Shown here: one piece after another, positions 1 to 7,234 of the stretch
How the letters are laid out: each line of letters starts with the position of its first letter
How positions within the stretch are numbered: the first letter of the stretch is position 1
Source of the DNA: Candidatus Rokuibacteriota bacterium
GTDB lineage: Bacteria; Methylomirabilota; Methylomirabilia; Rokubacteriales; CSP1-6
Assembly (NCBI GenBank): GCA_016201575.1
Contig: JACQCN010000265.1
Span: 1 to 12,635 of the forward strand
DNA: 12,635 bases
Direction: 5' to 3'
Program-made: the position numbers and the translations under genes
The notes under the pieces: generated by a model
The model's input: only the letters and a program-made list of their open reading frames with translations
The model's database searches: none
Told to the model about the DNA's origin: nothing

Positions 1-384
1 GTCGTGGAGCGGCTCCGCCTCCTCGACCGCCACCCGATGGGCCTGCAGCGCTCGTACCTGCCCGGCCGCGTCGGCGAGGAGGTGGCGAAGGCGGACCTCG
101 GCGTGACCCCGCTCCGCCAGGTGCTCGAGTTCAAGCTCGGGCTCACCGTCGCGCGCGCCGCCGAGACGATCGCGACGATCCGGCTCGGGCGCCGCGAGGC
201 GCGCGAGCTCGGCTGCCGGAACGGGCTGCCGGCCTTCTTCTCCGAGCGGACCTCGTACACCGCCGACGGCACGCCGGTCGTCTTCGACCGCGTGTTCATC
301 CCCGGCGACCGCTTCCGTATCACGCGCGAGCTCACGTACGACGGCCCGGGGCGGCCCCCCGCGGGACCGGAAGGGACGGCCTAG
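1..384 (+). CDS. GntR/HutC-family transcriptional regulator, UTRA ligand-binding domain (5' partial)
   Basis: The reading frame is open from base 1 to TAG at 382-384, so the gene enters from outside the window and only its last 127 codons are visible. The visible part looks like a UTRA domain, the small-molecule sensor of HutC-type GntR repressors: an early R-L-R segment followed by a Gln-Arg-Ser-Tyr-Leu-Pro strand, a central Ala-Ala-Glu-Thr-Ile region, and near the end Pro-Val-Val-Phe-Asp-Arg followed by Gly-Asp-Arg-Phe-Arg. The DNA-binding winged helix would lie upstream and is not seen. Its stop lies 3 bases before etfB, so it is probably co-transcribed with the ETF/acyl-CoA genes and may control them through an acyl-CoA or organic-acid ligand; that regulatory role is inferred. 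Family assignment is fairly sure, ligand unknown. Confidence 0.8.
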   Translation, partial: VVERLRLLDRHPMGLQRSYLPGRVGEEVAKADLGVTPLRQVLEFKLGLTVARAAETIATIRLGRREARELGCRNGLPAFFSERTSYTADGTPVVFDRVFIPGDRFRITRELTYDGPGRPPAGPEGTA

Positions 385-387
385 ACC

Positions 388-1167
388 ATGAAGATCCTCG
401 TGCCCATCAAGCAGGTGCCCGACACCGCCACCCAGGTCAAGGTCGGCGGCGATCAGCGCGCCATCGAGACCGCGGGCATCACCTGGATCATCTCGCCCTA
501 CGACGAGTTCGCGGTCGAGGAGGCGCTCCGCATCAAGGAGAAGCGCGGCCAGGGCGAGGTGGTCACCGTCTCGCTCGGCCCCGACCGCGTGAAGGAAGCC
601 TTGCGCTCGTCGCTGGCGATGGGCGCCGACCGCGCGATCCACGTCAACGACCCGGCCTTCGCCGAGGCCGACACGCTGCTGACGGCGCGGGCGCTGGCCG
701 CCGTGTTCACGCAGGAGGCGCCGCAGCTCGCGATCTTCGGCCGCCAGGCCATCGACGACGACATGGGCGCGGTGCCGGCGCAGGTGGCGGAGCTGCTCGG
801 CTGGCCCTCGCTCTACTGGATCATGGAAGAGGCGATCGACGCCGGCGGCAAGACGATCCGCGCCGGCCGCCAGGTGGAGGGCGGGCTCGAGGTGTTCGAG
901 GCGCCGCTGCCGTGCGTGCTCGCCGCGCAGAAAGGGCTCAACGAGCCGCGCTACCCGACGCTCAAGGGGATCATGGGGGCCAGGAAGAAGGAGATCAAGG
1001 ACCTGAAGGCCGGGGACCTGGGCCTCGCGCCCGCGCCGCCGCAGCTCTCGGTGGTCCGCCTGGAGGCGCTGCCGCCGCGGTCGCCGGGGCGGATCATCGG
1101 CGGCGAGGTGAAGGACGCCGCGCGCGAGCTGGTGCGCGCCTTGCGCGAGGAAGCGAAGGCGATCTGA
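388..1167 (+). CDS. etfB: Electron transfer flavoprotein, beta subunit
   Basis: A 259-residue protein of normal EtfB length. ETF takes electrons from acyl-CoA dehydrogenases and passes them to the quinone pool via ETF:quinone oxidoreductase; the beta subunit carries AMP. Visible signatures are the N-terminal KILVPIKQVPD strand, the GRQAIDDD block at residues 118-125, an EGGLE segment near 164-168, and LNEPRYPTL at 184-192 followed by IMGARKK. The IDDD form (instead of IDGD followed by Ala-Gln-Val-Gly) and the LNEPRYP block resemble the classical non-bifurcating ETF of mitochondria and aerobic bacteria, so transfer to quinone is more likely than electron bifurcation; this is family knowledge recalled, not computed. 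The ATG at 388 has a GGAAGGGA purine run about 10 bases upstream. Its TGA shares one base with the etfA start (TGATG), implying coupled translation. Confidence 0.95.
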   Translation: MKILVPIKQVPDTATQVKVGGDQRAIETAGITWIISPYDEFAVEEALRIKEKRGQGEVVTVSLGPDRVKEALRSSLAMGADRAIHVNDPAFAEADTLLTARALAAVFTQEAPQLAIFGRQAIDDDMGAVPAQVAELLGWPSLYWIMEEAIDAGGKTIRAGRQVEGGLEVFEAPLPCVLAAQKGLNEPRYPTLKGIMGARKKEIKDLKAGDLGLAPAPPQLSVVRLEALPPRSPGRIIGGEVKDAARELVRALREEAKAI

Positions 1168-2147
1168 TGGGCACCGCGTTCTGGTGCATCGTCGAAGACG
1201 ACCGGAAGGGGCAGCCGAAGAAGGTCATGGCCGAGGTGCTGACCGAGGCCGGGCGGCTCTCCGGGGGACAGGCCGAGGCGGTGTGGCTCACGGACAAGGC
1301 CGCGCCGGACGGGCTCGAGCGCCTGGCCGAGTGGGGCGCGAGCAAGATCTGGCTGCTCGAGAGCCCCGCCCTCGCGCCCTACCGCGGCGAGGCATGGGTG
1401 CCGGTGGCGGCCGCGCTCGTGTCCGCGCGGGCGCCGAAGGCGATCCTCGGTCCGGTGACGAGCCGCCAGCGGGAGTTCCTCGCACGCCTGGCCGCGCGCC
1501 TCGGCGTCGGCTTCGCGGCCGACACTGTCGGGCTCGAGCTGGACGGCGACACGCTCGTGGCCACGCGGCCCGTGTACGCGGGCAAGCTCCTCTCGAAGGT
1601 CACGTGGGCGAAGACGCCGTGGGTGGCGAGCCTGCGGCCCAACGTGTTCAAGGCGGGCGACCCGCAGCCGGGCCGCGCGCCCGTGGTCGAGCGGCCGTCG
1701 TTCACCGTGCCCGACGCCACGCTCACGCTGGTCGAGCGGCGCGAGGAGGTGTCCACGGGGCTGCCGGAGCTGACCGAGGCGGACCTGGTGGTGTCGGGCG
1801 GCCGCGGCTTGAAGGGGCCGGAGAACTTCGTGATCCTCGAGAGCCTGGCGTCGGTCGTCGGCGCCGCCGTCGGCGCCTCGCGGGCGGCGGTCGACGCGGG
1901 CTGGCGCCCGCACCGCTTCCAGATCGGGCAGACGGGGCGGACGATCTCGCCCAAGCTCTACCTGGGGTTCGGCATCTCGGGGGCGATCCAGCACCTGGCG
2001 GGGATGCGGACCTCCAAGGTGATCGTGGCCGTGAACAAGGACCCGGAGGCGCCGATCTTCAAGATCGCCGACTACGGCATCGTCGGCGACCTGTTCGAGG
2101 TCGTGCCCGCGCTGACGGAGGAGTTCAAGAAGCTCCTGGGCAAGTAG
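1167..2147 (+). CDS. etfA: Electron transfer flavoprotein, alpha subunit
   Basis: A 326-residue EtfA that binds the FAD of the ETF heterodimer. The C-terminal FAD domain is complete: SGGRG at residues 210-214 followed by [18 protein letters not shown] near 237-246, [11 protein letters not shown] at 252-262, [12 protein letters not shown] at 269-280, AVNKDP at 288-293 and ADYGIVGD at 301-308. The reading frame is open further upstream, back to about 912 inside etfB, but the ATG at 1167 overlaps the etfB stop by one base and gives the usual EtfA N-terminus, so the longer form is rejected. The gene ends 8 bases before an acyl-CoA dehydrogenase, its natural electron donor. No ETF:quinone oxidoreductase is present in the window. 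Confidence 0.95.
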   Translation: MGTAFWCIVEDDRKGQPKKVMAEVLTEAGRLSGGQAEAVWLTDKAAPDGLERLAEWGASKIWLLESPALAPYRGEAWVPVAAALVSARAPKAILGPVTSRQREFLARLAARLGVGFAADTVGLELDGDTLVATRPVYAGKLLSKVTWAKTPWVASLRPNVFKAGDPQPGRAPVVERPSFTVPDATLTLVERREEVSTGLPELTEADLVVSGGRGLKGPENFVILESLASVVGAAVGASRAAVDAGWRPHRFQIGQTGRTISPKLYLGFGISGAIQHLAGMRTSKVIVAVNKDPEAPIFKIADYGIVGDLFEVVPALTEEFKKLLGK

Positions 2148-2155
2148 GAGACGCG

Positions 2156-3301
2156 ATGCGGGTCGAGCTCACCGAAGAGCAGGAGATGGTCCGCGCGATG
2201 GCGCGCGAGTTCGCGGACAAGGACGTCCGCCCGATCGCCGCCGAGATCGACCGGGACGCCCGGTTCCCGCGCGAGACCGTGCGCCGCATGGGCGGGCTCG
2301 GCCTGCTGGCCATGACGATCCCTCCCGCCTACGGGGGCAGCGGCACCGATACCGTGTCCTACGCCGTCGCCATGGAGGAGATGGCCCGGGCCTGCGCCTC
2401 GCACGCCGTCATCATGTCGGTCAACAACTCGCTCTACTGCGAGCCCGTCCACCAGTGGGGCAGCGAGGAGCAGAAGCAGCGCTTCCTGGTGCCCTTCGTC
2501 GGCGGGCAGAAGATCGGCTGCTTCGCCCTGACCGAGCCCCAGGCCGGCTCCGACGCCACCAACCAGCACACGCTGGCCGTGCGCGACGGCGACCACTACG
2601 CGGTCAACGGCCGGAAGATCTTCGTGACCAACGGCCGCGAGTCCGCGGCCGCCCTCGTCTTCGTCCAGACCGACCACGAGGCGGGGCACCGCGGCATCAC
2701 CGCGCTCGTCGTGGAGAAGGGCACGCCCGGATTCCTCGTCCCGCGCGTGGAGGAGAAGCTCGGGCTCCGCGCCTCCGACACGGCGGAGTTCGTGTTCGAG
2801 GACTGCCGGGTGCCGGTGGCGAACCGGCTCGGCGAGGAGGGCATGGGGTTCAAGATCGCGATGAGCTCCCTCGACAGCGGGCGGATCGGCATCGCCGCCC
2901 AGGCCGTGGGCATCGCCGCGGGCGCCTGCGAGCTGGCCCTCGGCTACGCGCGTGAGCGCAAGTCCTTCGGCGTGCCGATCGGCCAGCACCAGATGGTGCA
3001 GTGGATGCTGGCGGACATGGCCACGGCGATCGACGCCGCGCGTCTCCTGACCCTGCGCGCCGCCGCCCTCAAGGACGCGAAGAAGCCGTTCGGCGCCGCC
3101 GCCGCCATGGCCAAGCTGTTCGCCTCGGAGACGGCGATGAAGGCGACCACCGACGCCATCCAGGTCCACGGGGGCTACGGCTTCATCAAGGAGTACCGGG
3201 TGGAGCGCTACTTCCGGGACGCGAAGATCACCCAGATCTACGAGGGCACCTCGCAGGTCCAGAAGCTGGTCATCGCCCGCTCGGTGCTCGGAGGAGCATG
3301 A
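2156..3301 (+). CDS. Acyl-CoA dehydrogenase (short/branched-chain type), copy 1
   Basis: A 381-residue FAD enzyme that introduces the alpha-beta double bond into an acyl-CoA and reduces ETF. The full family architecture is present: N-terminal helical domain, the beta-domain motif [10 protein letters not shown] at residues 125-134, the FAD/dimer segment RKSFG near 268-272, QVHGGYG at 336-342 and a C-terminal IYEGTSQVQ. The catalytic base is expected to be Glu363, at the position used by butyryl- and short/branched-chain enzymes; isovaleryl- and long-chain enzymes use a Glu in another helix. Together with the downstream isobutyryl-type mutase and aminotransferase this suggests a C4 or branched substrate, but the chain length cannot be fixed by eye. 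The ATG at 2156 is 8 bases after etfA. The stop TGA at 3299-3301 overlaps ATGs of the mutase gene. Confidence 0.93.
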   Translation: MRVELTEEQEMVRAMAREFADKDVRPIAAEIDRDARFPRETVRRMGGLGLLAMTIPPAYGGSGTDTVSYAVAMEEMARACASHAVIMSVNNSLYCEPVHQWGSEEQKQRFLVPFVGGQKIGCFALTEPQAGSDATNQHTLAVRDGDHYAVNGRKIFVTNGRESAAALVFVQTDHEAGHRGITALVVEKGTPGFLVPRVEEKLGLRASDTAEFVFEDCRVPVANRLGEEGMGFKIAMSSLDSGRIGIAAQAVGIAAGACELALGYARERKSFGVPIGQHQMVQWMLADMATAIDAARLLTLRAAALKDAKKPFGAAAAMAKLFASETAMKATTDAIQVHGGYGFIKEYRVERYFRDAKITQIYEGTSQVQKLVIARSVLGGA

Positions 3302-4893
3302 TGGAACGTCCCGTGCGGTTCGAGTCGCAGAGCGGCCTCCCGCTCAAGCCGCTCTACACGCCCGCGGACCTGGCGGACTGGCGCTACGAGGAGCAGCTCG
3401 GGGCGCCCGGGCAGTACCCGTTCACGCGCGGCCCCTACGCCTCCATGTACCGGGGCAAGCTGTGGACGATGCGCATGTTCGCGGGCTTCGGGCGCCCGGA
3501 GGACACCAATGCCCGGTTCAAGTACCTGCTCGAGCAGGGGCAGACCGGGCTGTCGACGGCCTTCGACATGCCCGCCCTGATGGGCTACGACGCCGATCAC
3601 CCGCGGGCACGGGGCGAGGTGGGCAAGGAGGGCGTGTCGATCTCCACCCTCGCCGACATGGAGCGCCTCTTCGCCGACATCCCGCTCGGGGACGTGACCA
3701 CGTCGATGACCATCAACTGCACGGCCTCGGTCGCGCTGGCCATGTACCTGGCCGTGGCCGACAAGCGGGGCATCGCCTGGTCGCGCCTGGGCGGGACCAT
3801 GCAGAACGATATGCTCAAGGAGTTCATCGCCCAGAAGGAGTGGATCTGCCCGGTCGAGCCGGCCGTGCGCATCGTCGTGGACATGATCGAGTTCACCGCC
3901 CGGCACGTGCCGCGGTTCAACCCGGTCTCGATCTCCGGCTACCACATTCGGGAGGCGGGGTCCACGGCCGTGCAGGAGCTGGCCTTCACGCTGGCCGACG
4001 GCTTCGGCTACGTGGAGGCCGGCGTGGCGCGCGGGCTCGACGTCGACGCCTTTGCGCCGCGGCTCAGCTTCTTCTTCGACATCCACAACGACTTCTTCGA
4101 GGAGATCGCCAAGCTCCGCGCGGCCCGGCGCATCTGGGCGCGGGTGATGAAGGAGCGCTTCGGGGCGAAGACGCCGGAGTCGATGCGGCTGCGCACCCAC
4201 ACCCAGACGGCCGGCGTGTCGGCCACGGCCCAGCAGCCGCTCAACAACGTGGCCCGGGTCGCCCTCCAGGCCCTGGCCGCCGTCCTCGGCGGCGCCCAGT
4301 CGCTCCACACCAACTCCTTCGACGAGACGTGGGCGCTCCCCACCGAGGAGGCGGTGACGGTGGCCCTCCGCACCCAGCAGATCATCGCCGAGGAGACCCA
4401 CGTGCCGCTCACGATCGACCCGCTCGGCGGCTCGTACTTCCTCGAGACGCTGACGGACCAGATGGAGGCGGCGGCCATGGACTACATCCGGAAGATCGAC
4501 GCCATGGGCGGCATCGTCCGCGCCATCGACGCCGGCTACCCGCAGAAGGAGATCGCCGACGCCGCCTACCGGTACCAGATCATGGAGGACCGGGGCGAGA
4601 AGGTGGTGGTGGGCGTGAACAGGTACGTGATGGCCGAGGAGCGCCCGATCAACTACCTGCGGATCGACGAGCGCGTGGAGCTCGAGCAGATCGAGGCGGT
4701 GAAGCGGGTGAAGGCCGCCCGCGACGCGGCCAAGGTGGAGCGGCGGCTCAAGCAGCTCGCCGAGGCCTGCCGCAACGGCGGCAACGTGATGCCGGTGCTC
4801 ATCGACGCCGTGAAGGACTCGGTGAGCCTGGGCGAGGTCTCCGACGTGTACCGCCAGGTGTTCGGGCAGTACCGCGAGCCGATCATCTTTTAG
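3301..4893 (+). CDS. Adenosylcobalamin-dependent acyl-CoA mutase, large subunit (methylmalonyl-CoA mutase family, isobutyryl-CoA mutase-type active site)
   Basis: This is the stand-alone catalytic TIM-barrel subunit, 530 residues, lacking the C-terminal B12 domain of fused mutases. Visible family blocks are GQYPFTRG at residues 37-44, [10 protein letters not shown] at 55-64, [13 protein letters not shown] at 79-91, KEFIAQKEW at 173-181, SGYHIREAG at 212-220 (Tyr214-His215 match Tyr243-His244 of Propionibacterium methylmalonyl-CoA mutase), RTHTQTAG at 298-305 and [10 protein letters not shown] at 333-342. A constant offset of 29 places the substrate-selecting residues Tyr89 and Arg207 of that enzyme at Phe60 and Gln178 here. 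Phe/Gln is the pair of isobutyryl-CoA mutase (Phe80/Gln198), so interconversion of isobutyryl-CoA and n-butyryl-CoA is more likely than methylmalonyl/succinyl-CoA. Met59 replaces the usual Gln before the Phe. ATGs at 3298 and 3301 are both possible; 3301 is preferred because GGAGGA at 3290-3295 then has a 5-base spacer. The B12 subunit is at 6830. Confidence 0.93.
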   Translation: MERPVRFESQSGLPLKPLYTPADLADWRYEEQLGAPGQYPFTRGPYASMYRGKLWTMRMFAGFGRPEDTNARFKYLLEQGQTGLSTAFDMPALMGYDADHPRARGEVGKEGVSISTLADMERLFADIPLGDVTTSMTINCTASVALAMYLAVADKRGIAWSRLGGTMQNDMLKEFIAQKEWICPVEPAVRIVVDMIEFTARHVPRFNPVSISGYHIREAGSTAVQELAFTLADGFGYVEAGVARGLDVDAFAPRLSFFFDIHNDFFEEIAKLRAARRIWARVMKERFGAKTPESMRLRTHTQTAGVSATAQQPLNNVARVALQALAAVLGGAQSLHTNSFDETWALPTEEAVTVALRTQQIIAEETHVPLTIDPLGGSYFLETLTDQMEAAAMDYIRKIDAMGGIVRAIDAGYPQKEIADAAYRYQIMEDRGEKVVVGVNRYVMAEERPINYLRIDERVELEQIEAVKRVKAARDAAKVERRLKQLAEACRNGGNVMPVLIDAVKDSVSLGEVSDVYRQVFGQYREPIIF

Positions 4894-4914
4894 CAGGATG
4901 CTTGGAACGCATTA

Positions 4915-5105
4915 TTCACGAACGGTAGTCGCGGGTGGCGGGCGGGTCCTGGGGCAGGGCGCGGTCCCCGCGGGGCCGGCTCCGTCACCCACTCGCCCGA
5001 ACGCCGCTCTGCGCGCGGCGGACGGGACGAGGGGGGCCCACGGCGCGGCCCCGCGGGGACCGCACCCTGCGCCACCCGCCCGGTCGCGCCATCGCCGTTC
5101 GTGAA
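4915..5105. repeat. 191-base imperfect palindrome (long hairpin, MITE- or REP-like)
   Basis: The outer ends are TTCACGAACGG at 4915-4925 and its exact reverse complement at 5095-5105. Further in, CGGGCGGGT at 4939-4947 pairs with ACCCGCCCG at 5074-5082, an exact 18-base arm at 4961-4978 pairs with 5046-5063, and CGCCGC at 5002-5007 pairs with GCGGCG at 5015-5020 around a 7-base loop. Most of these pairings centre near 5010-5012, so the whole unit folds as one long stem with small bulges. It has the shape of a non-autonomous, transposon-derived or REP-like intergenic element. I see no clear target-site duplication and no transposase. Other copies would be expected in the genome but cannot be seen from this window. 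Confidence 0.75.
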
Positions 5106-5130
5106 GCGCGCCGGAGGGCACTGGGTTCGA

Positions 5131-5149
5131 GCGCCGGCTTGGCCGGCGC
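5131..5149. repeat. Perfect short hairpin upstream of ilvE
   Basis: An 8-base perfect stem, GCGCCGGC at 5131-5138 and GCCGGCGC at 5142-5149, closes a TTG loop. No run of T follows, so it is not a standard intrinsic terminator. It lies between the long palindrome and the hairpin next to the ilvE ribosome binding site and may be part of a repeated intergenic unit or of a structured leader. Confidence 0.5.
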
Positions 5150-5166
5150 AACGATTCTGGGGGATG

Positions 5167-5204
5167 CTCGAAGGGGGCCGTCGAGCCCCCCTTCGAGGAA
5201 GGAG
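5167..5204 (+). promoter_or_regulatory. Hairpin abutting the ilvE Shine-Dalgarno (candidate leader or attenuator structure)
   Basis: CTCGAAGGGGG at 5167-5177 and its exact reverse complement at 5187-5197 form an 11-base stem with a 9-base loop. The last bases of the right arm (GAG, 5195-5197) run straight into the purine-rich ribosome binding site GAGGAAGGAG at 5195-5204, which sits 7 bases before the ATG at 5212. In RNA this fold would partly cover the ribosome site or block read-through from the mutase operon. A regulatory role is inferred from position only; there is no T-tract and no recognisable riboswitch. Confidence 0.4.
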
Positions 5205-5211
5205 CGACAGG

Positions 5212-6279
5212 ATGGAGCCGATCAGGATCACGCGGGCCACGACGCGGAAGCCGAAGCCGAAGGACTCCGAGCTGGGGTTCGGGACCGTCTTCACCGACCA
5301 CATGTTCGTCACGGACTTTCAGGAGGAGAAGGGCTGGTACGACCCGCGCGTCGAACCCTACGGCCCCTTCAGCCTCGACCCGGCCGCCGCCGTGCTGCAC
5401 TACGCCCAGTCGGTCTTCGACGGCCTCAAGGCCTTCCGCGGGCACGACGGCACCGTGCGCCTGTTCCGCCCGCAGAAGCACATCGAGCGGCTCAACCACT
5501 CGGCGCGGCGCATGTGCATCCCCCCCCTCGACCCGGACTTTGCGCTCAAGTCCCTCGTGACCCTGGTCGGGATCGAGAAGGACTGGGTGCCGGCCTCGGT
5601 CGGCCACTCGCTCTACGTGCGGCCGACCATCATCGCCAGCGAGCCGTTCCTGGGCGTCCGCCCCGCCCACTCGTACATTTACTTCGTGATTCTCTCGCCC
5701 GTGGGGGCCTACTATCCCGAGGGCATGAACCCGGTGAAGATCCTCGTCGTCGACAAGTACGTGCGGGCGGTGGAGGGGGGCGTGGGCGCGGCCAAGACGG
5801 CGGGCAACTACGCGGCGAGCCTCTACGCGGCCGAGGAGGCCAAGCACCAGGGCTACACCCAGGTGCTGTGGCTGGACGGCGTCCACCGCAAGTACCTCGA
5901 CGAGGTGGGCACCATGAACATCATGGTGAAGATCGGCGACGAGATCGTGACGCCGCCGCTGACCTCGGGCACGATCCTCCCCGGCGTGACCCGCGATTCG
6001 GCCCTGACCCTGATGCGCGAGTGGGGGCTCCGGGTCAGCGAGCGCCAGGTCTCGATCGACGAGGTCCGGGAGGCGGCGCACCGGGGCGCGCTGAAGGAGG
6101 TGTGGGGGACGGGGACGGCCGCGGTCATCTCGCCGGTGGGCGAGCTGGCCTACCAGGGCGAGCGCATCGTGATCAACGGCGGCCGCATCGGGGAGCTGAC
6201 CCAGAAGCTCTACGACGTGATCGTGGCCATCCAGTATGCAGAGGCGCCTGACACCCACGGCTGGCTGGTCGAGGTTTGA
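5212..6279 (+). CDS. ilvE: Branched-chain amino acid aminotransferase (PLP fold type IV)
   Basis: A 355-residue protein, the length of the larger BCAT class (BCAT II, related to mitochondrial and Bacillus enzymes). It interconverts Val, Leu and Ile with their 2-oxo acids using 2-oxoglutarate/glutamate. Evidence: the FTDHMF start region at 27-32, AAAVLHYAQSVFDGLKAFRG near 58-77, RPTIIASE at 137-144, and GVGAAKTAGNYAAS at 190-203, in which Lys195 should be the PLP-binding lysine. Also present are LDEVGTMN at 229-236 with the cofactor-contacting Glu231, and GTGTAAVISPVG at 299-310. The frame is open back to 5101, but the ATG at 5212 has a strong GAGGAAGGAG site and gives the normal N-terminus, while the upstream part translates palindrome DNA. 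Its position between the two mutase subunit genes links it to branched-chain acyl-CoA metabolism; biosynthetic use is equally possible. Confidence 0.93.
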   Translation: MEPIRITRATTRKPKPKDSELGFGTVFTDHMFVTDFQEEKGWYDPRVEPYGPFSLDPAAAVLHYAQSVFDGLKAFRGHDGTVRLFRPQKHIERLNHSARRMCIPPLDPDFALKSLVTLVGIEKDWVPASVGHSLYVRPTIIASEPFLGVRPAHSYIYFVILSPVGAYYPEGMNPVKILVVDKYVRAVEGGVGAAKTAGNYAASLYAAEEAKHQGYTQVLWLDGVHRKYLDEVGTMNIMVKIGDEIVTPPLTSGTILPGVTRDSALTLMREWGLRVSERQVSIDEVREAAHRGALKEVWGTGTAAVISPVGELAYQGERIVINGGRIGELTQKLYDVIVAIQYAEAPDTHGWLVEV

Positions 6280-6294
6280 CCGCGGGAGATAACC

Positions 6295-6705
6295 ATGGAT
6301 TGCATCTTCTGCAAGATCCGCGACGGCGACGCCCCCTCGATGAAAATCTACGAGGACGCGCGGACGATGGTCATCATGGACATCAACCCGCTGACCTCGG
6401 GGCACTGCCTGGTGCTCACCAAGTCGCACACGGCCACGATCTGGGACGCCGAGCCCGAGGACCTGGCGGCGGCGATGGCGACGGCCAGGAAGGTCGCCCT
6501 GGCGCTCCGGCAGGCCCTCAAGCCCGACGGCCTCAACGTGCTGCAGGCCAACGGCGCCGCCGCCTTCCAGTCGGTGAACCACTTCCACCTGCACCTGATT
6601 CCCCGCTGGAACAACGACGGCAAGGGCTTCGACTGGAAGATCGTCCCCGGCAACCGGGACCAGATCATGAAGCACGGCGAGCGGATACGCATGCTCCTGA
6701 AATAG
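6295..6705 (+). CDS. HIT-family (HinT-like) nucleotide hydrolase
   Basis: A 136-residue histidine-triad protein. The active-site triad H-x-H-x-H is at residues 96-100 (HFHLHLI), with His98 expected to be the nucleophile. An N-terminal CIFCKI with Cys3 and Cys6 plus SGH/His45 matches the zinc site of the HinT/PKCI branch. Such enzymes hydrolyse adenosine phosphoramidates and acyl- or aminoacyl-adenylates. The gene starts 15 bases after the ilvE stop with GGGAG at 6283-6287 as ribosome site, so it belongs to the same transcript. No specific link to branched-chain metabolism is known to me; clean-up of acyl-AMP made by synthetases such as the one at 7612 is one speculative reason for the location. 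Confidence 0.92.
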   Translation: MDCIFCKIRDGDAPSMKIYEDARTMVIMDINPLTSGHCLVLTKSHTATIWDAEPEDLAAAMATARKVALALRQALKPDGLNVLQANGAAAFQSVNHFHLHLIPRWNNDGKGFDWKIVPGNRDQIMKHGERIRMLLK

Positions 6706-6829
6706 CGATCGCGGCGCCGGCGGGGTGACCGCAGCGCCGCCCGGGACGGGGCTTGGGGGCCGACGGGCCTGTCGGACGAACGAAAGGGGGGAGGTCCGGA
6801 AGGGGGGCGGAGCCTCCCTCCGAGGGGAG

Positions 6830-7234
6830 ATGAGCGAGCGGAAGATCAGGGTCGTGGTGGCGAAGCCGGGGCTGGACGGGCACGACCGCGGTGCCAAGAT
6901 CGTGGCCCGGGCGCTCCGCGACGCCGGGTTCGAGGTGATCTACACCGGCCTGCACCAGACGCCGGAGCAGATCGTCGCGACCGCGATCCAGGAAGACGCC
7001 GACGCGATCGGGCTCTCCGTGCTCTCGGGCGCCCACATGTACCTCTTCAAGCGGATCCTCGATCTGCTGAAGGAGAAGGGCGGGGAGGACATCGCGGTGT
7101 TCGGCGGCGGCATCATCCCGCCCGAGGACGTGGCCGCGCTCAAGGTGATCGGGGTCAAGGAGCTGTTCGCGCCGGGGACGTCCACCCAGGACATCATCCG
7201 GTTCGTCCGGGAGCACATCCGCGCCGCCGTGTAG
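6830..7234 (+). CDS. Adenosylcobalamin-dependent acyl-CoA mutase, small B12-binding subunit
   Basis: A 134-residue stand-alone cobalamin-binding domain, homologous to the C-terminal domain of methylmalonyl-CoA mutase and to IcmB/HcmB small subunits. The base-off/His-on B12 signature is complete: D-x-H-x-x-G as Asp16, His18 and Gly21 in [13 protein letters not shown]-x-L as Ser63-Val64-Leu65, and the Gly-Gly run at 92-94 followed by IIPPED. His18 should ligate cobalt from below. The frame is open back to a GTG at 6725, but the ATG at 6830 begins the typical N-terminus and follows a GAGG-containing run at 6822-6829. It is the evident partner of the large subunit at 3301, yet two genes and about 1.9 kb separate them. 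The 124 bases before it hold no gene. A structured repeat begins immediately after its stop. Confidence 0.93.
   Translation: MSERKIRVVVAKPGLDGHDRGAKIVARALRDAGFEVIYTGLHQTPEQIVATAIQEDADAIGLSVLSGAHMYLFKRILDLLKEKGGEDIAVFGGGIIPPEDVAALKVIGVKELFAPGTSTQDIIRFVREHIRAAV

Larger units (their letters stand above)
4894..5211 (+). other. 318-base non-coding gap between mutase large subunit and aminotransferase
   Basis: No convincing gene lies here. Both strands can be read open for some distance only because stops are rare at this GC level, and the conceptual peptides are rich in Arg, Pro, Gly and Ala. The gap is taken up by a 191-base imperfect palindrome (4915-5105), a short perfect hairpin (5131-5149) and a second hairpin just ahead of the ilvE Shine-Dalgarno (5167-5197), each listed separately. 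No T-rich tail follows any of the hairpins, so a classical intrinsic terminator for the upstream operon is not evident. Confidence 0.7.

Noticed and set aside
912..1166. N-terminal extension of etfA inside etfB
   Set aside because: The extension is Arg/Ala-rich out-of-frame etfB sequence; the ATG at 1167 with a one-base overlap gives the normal EtfA start.
951..1994. Long open frame on the - strand across etfB/etfA (347 codons)
   Set aside because: Mirror of high-GC coding DNA: its product is Arg/Pro/Gly/His-rich with no motif, while the + strand has unmistakable EtfA and EtfB.
2072..4401. Long - strand open frames opposite the acyl-CoA dehydrogenase and mutase
   Set aside because: Antisense shadows of strongly conserved + strand genes; products are low-complexity and match no family.
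3301..4893. True methylmalonyl-CoA mutase of the propionate pathway
   Set aside because: The two residues needed for the methylmalonyl carboxylate are Phe and Gln instead of Tyr and Arg, and no epimerase or propionyl-CoA carboxylase is nearby. It is kept only as a less likely alternative.
5101..5211. Upstream extension of ilvE from the GTG at 5101
   Set aside because: It would translate the end of the palindrome and two hairpins; the ATG at 5212 has a strong ribosome binding site and the family N-terminus.
6706..6829. Terminator or small gene between the HIT gene and the B12 subunit
   Set aside because: Only weak GGGAGG/CCTCCC pairing (6788-6793 with 6813-6818), no T-run and no coding signal; treated as plain spacer.
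4912..6897. A 661-codon - strand frame spanning the palindrome, ilvE and the HIT gene
   Set aside because: Complementary to two genes with full catalytic motifs; composition dominated by Arg, His, Val, Asp and Leu runs typical of shadows.
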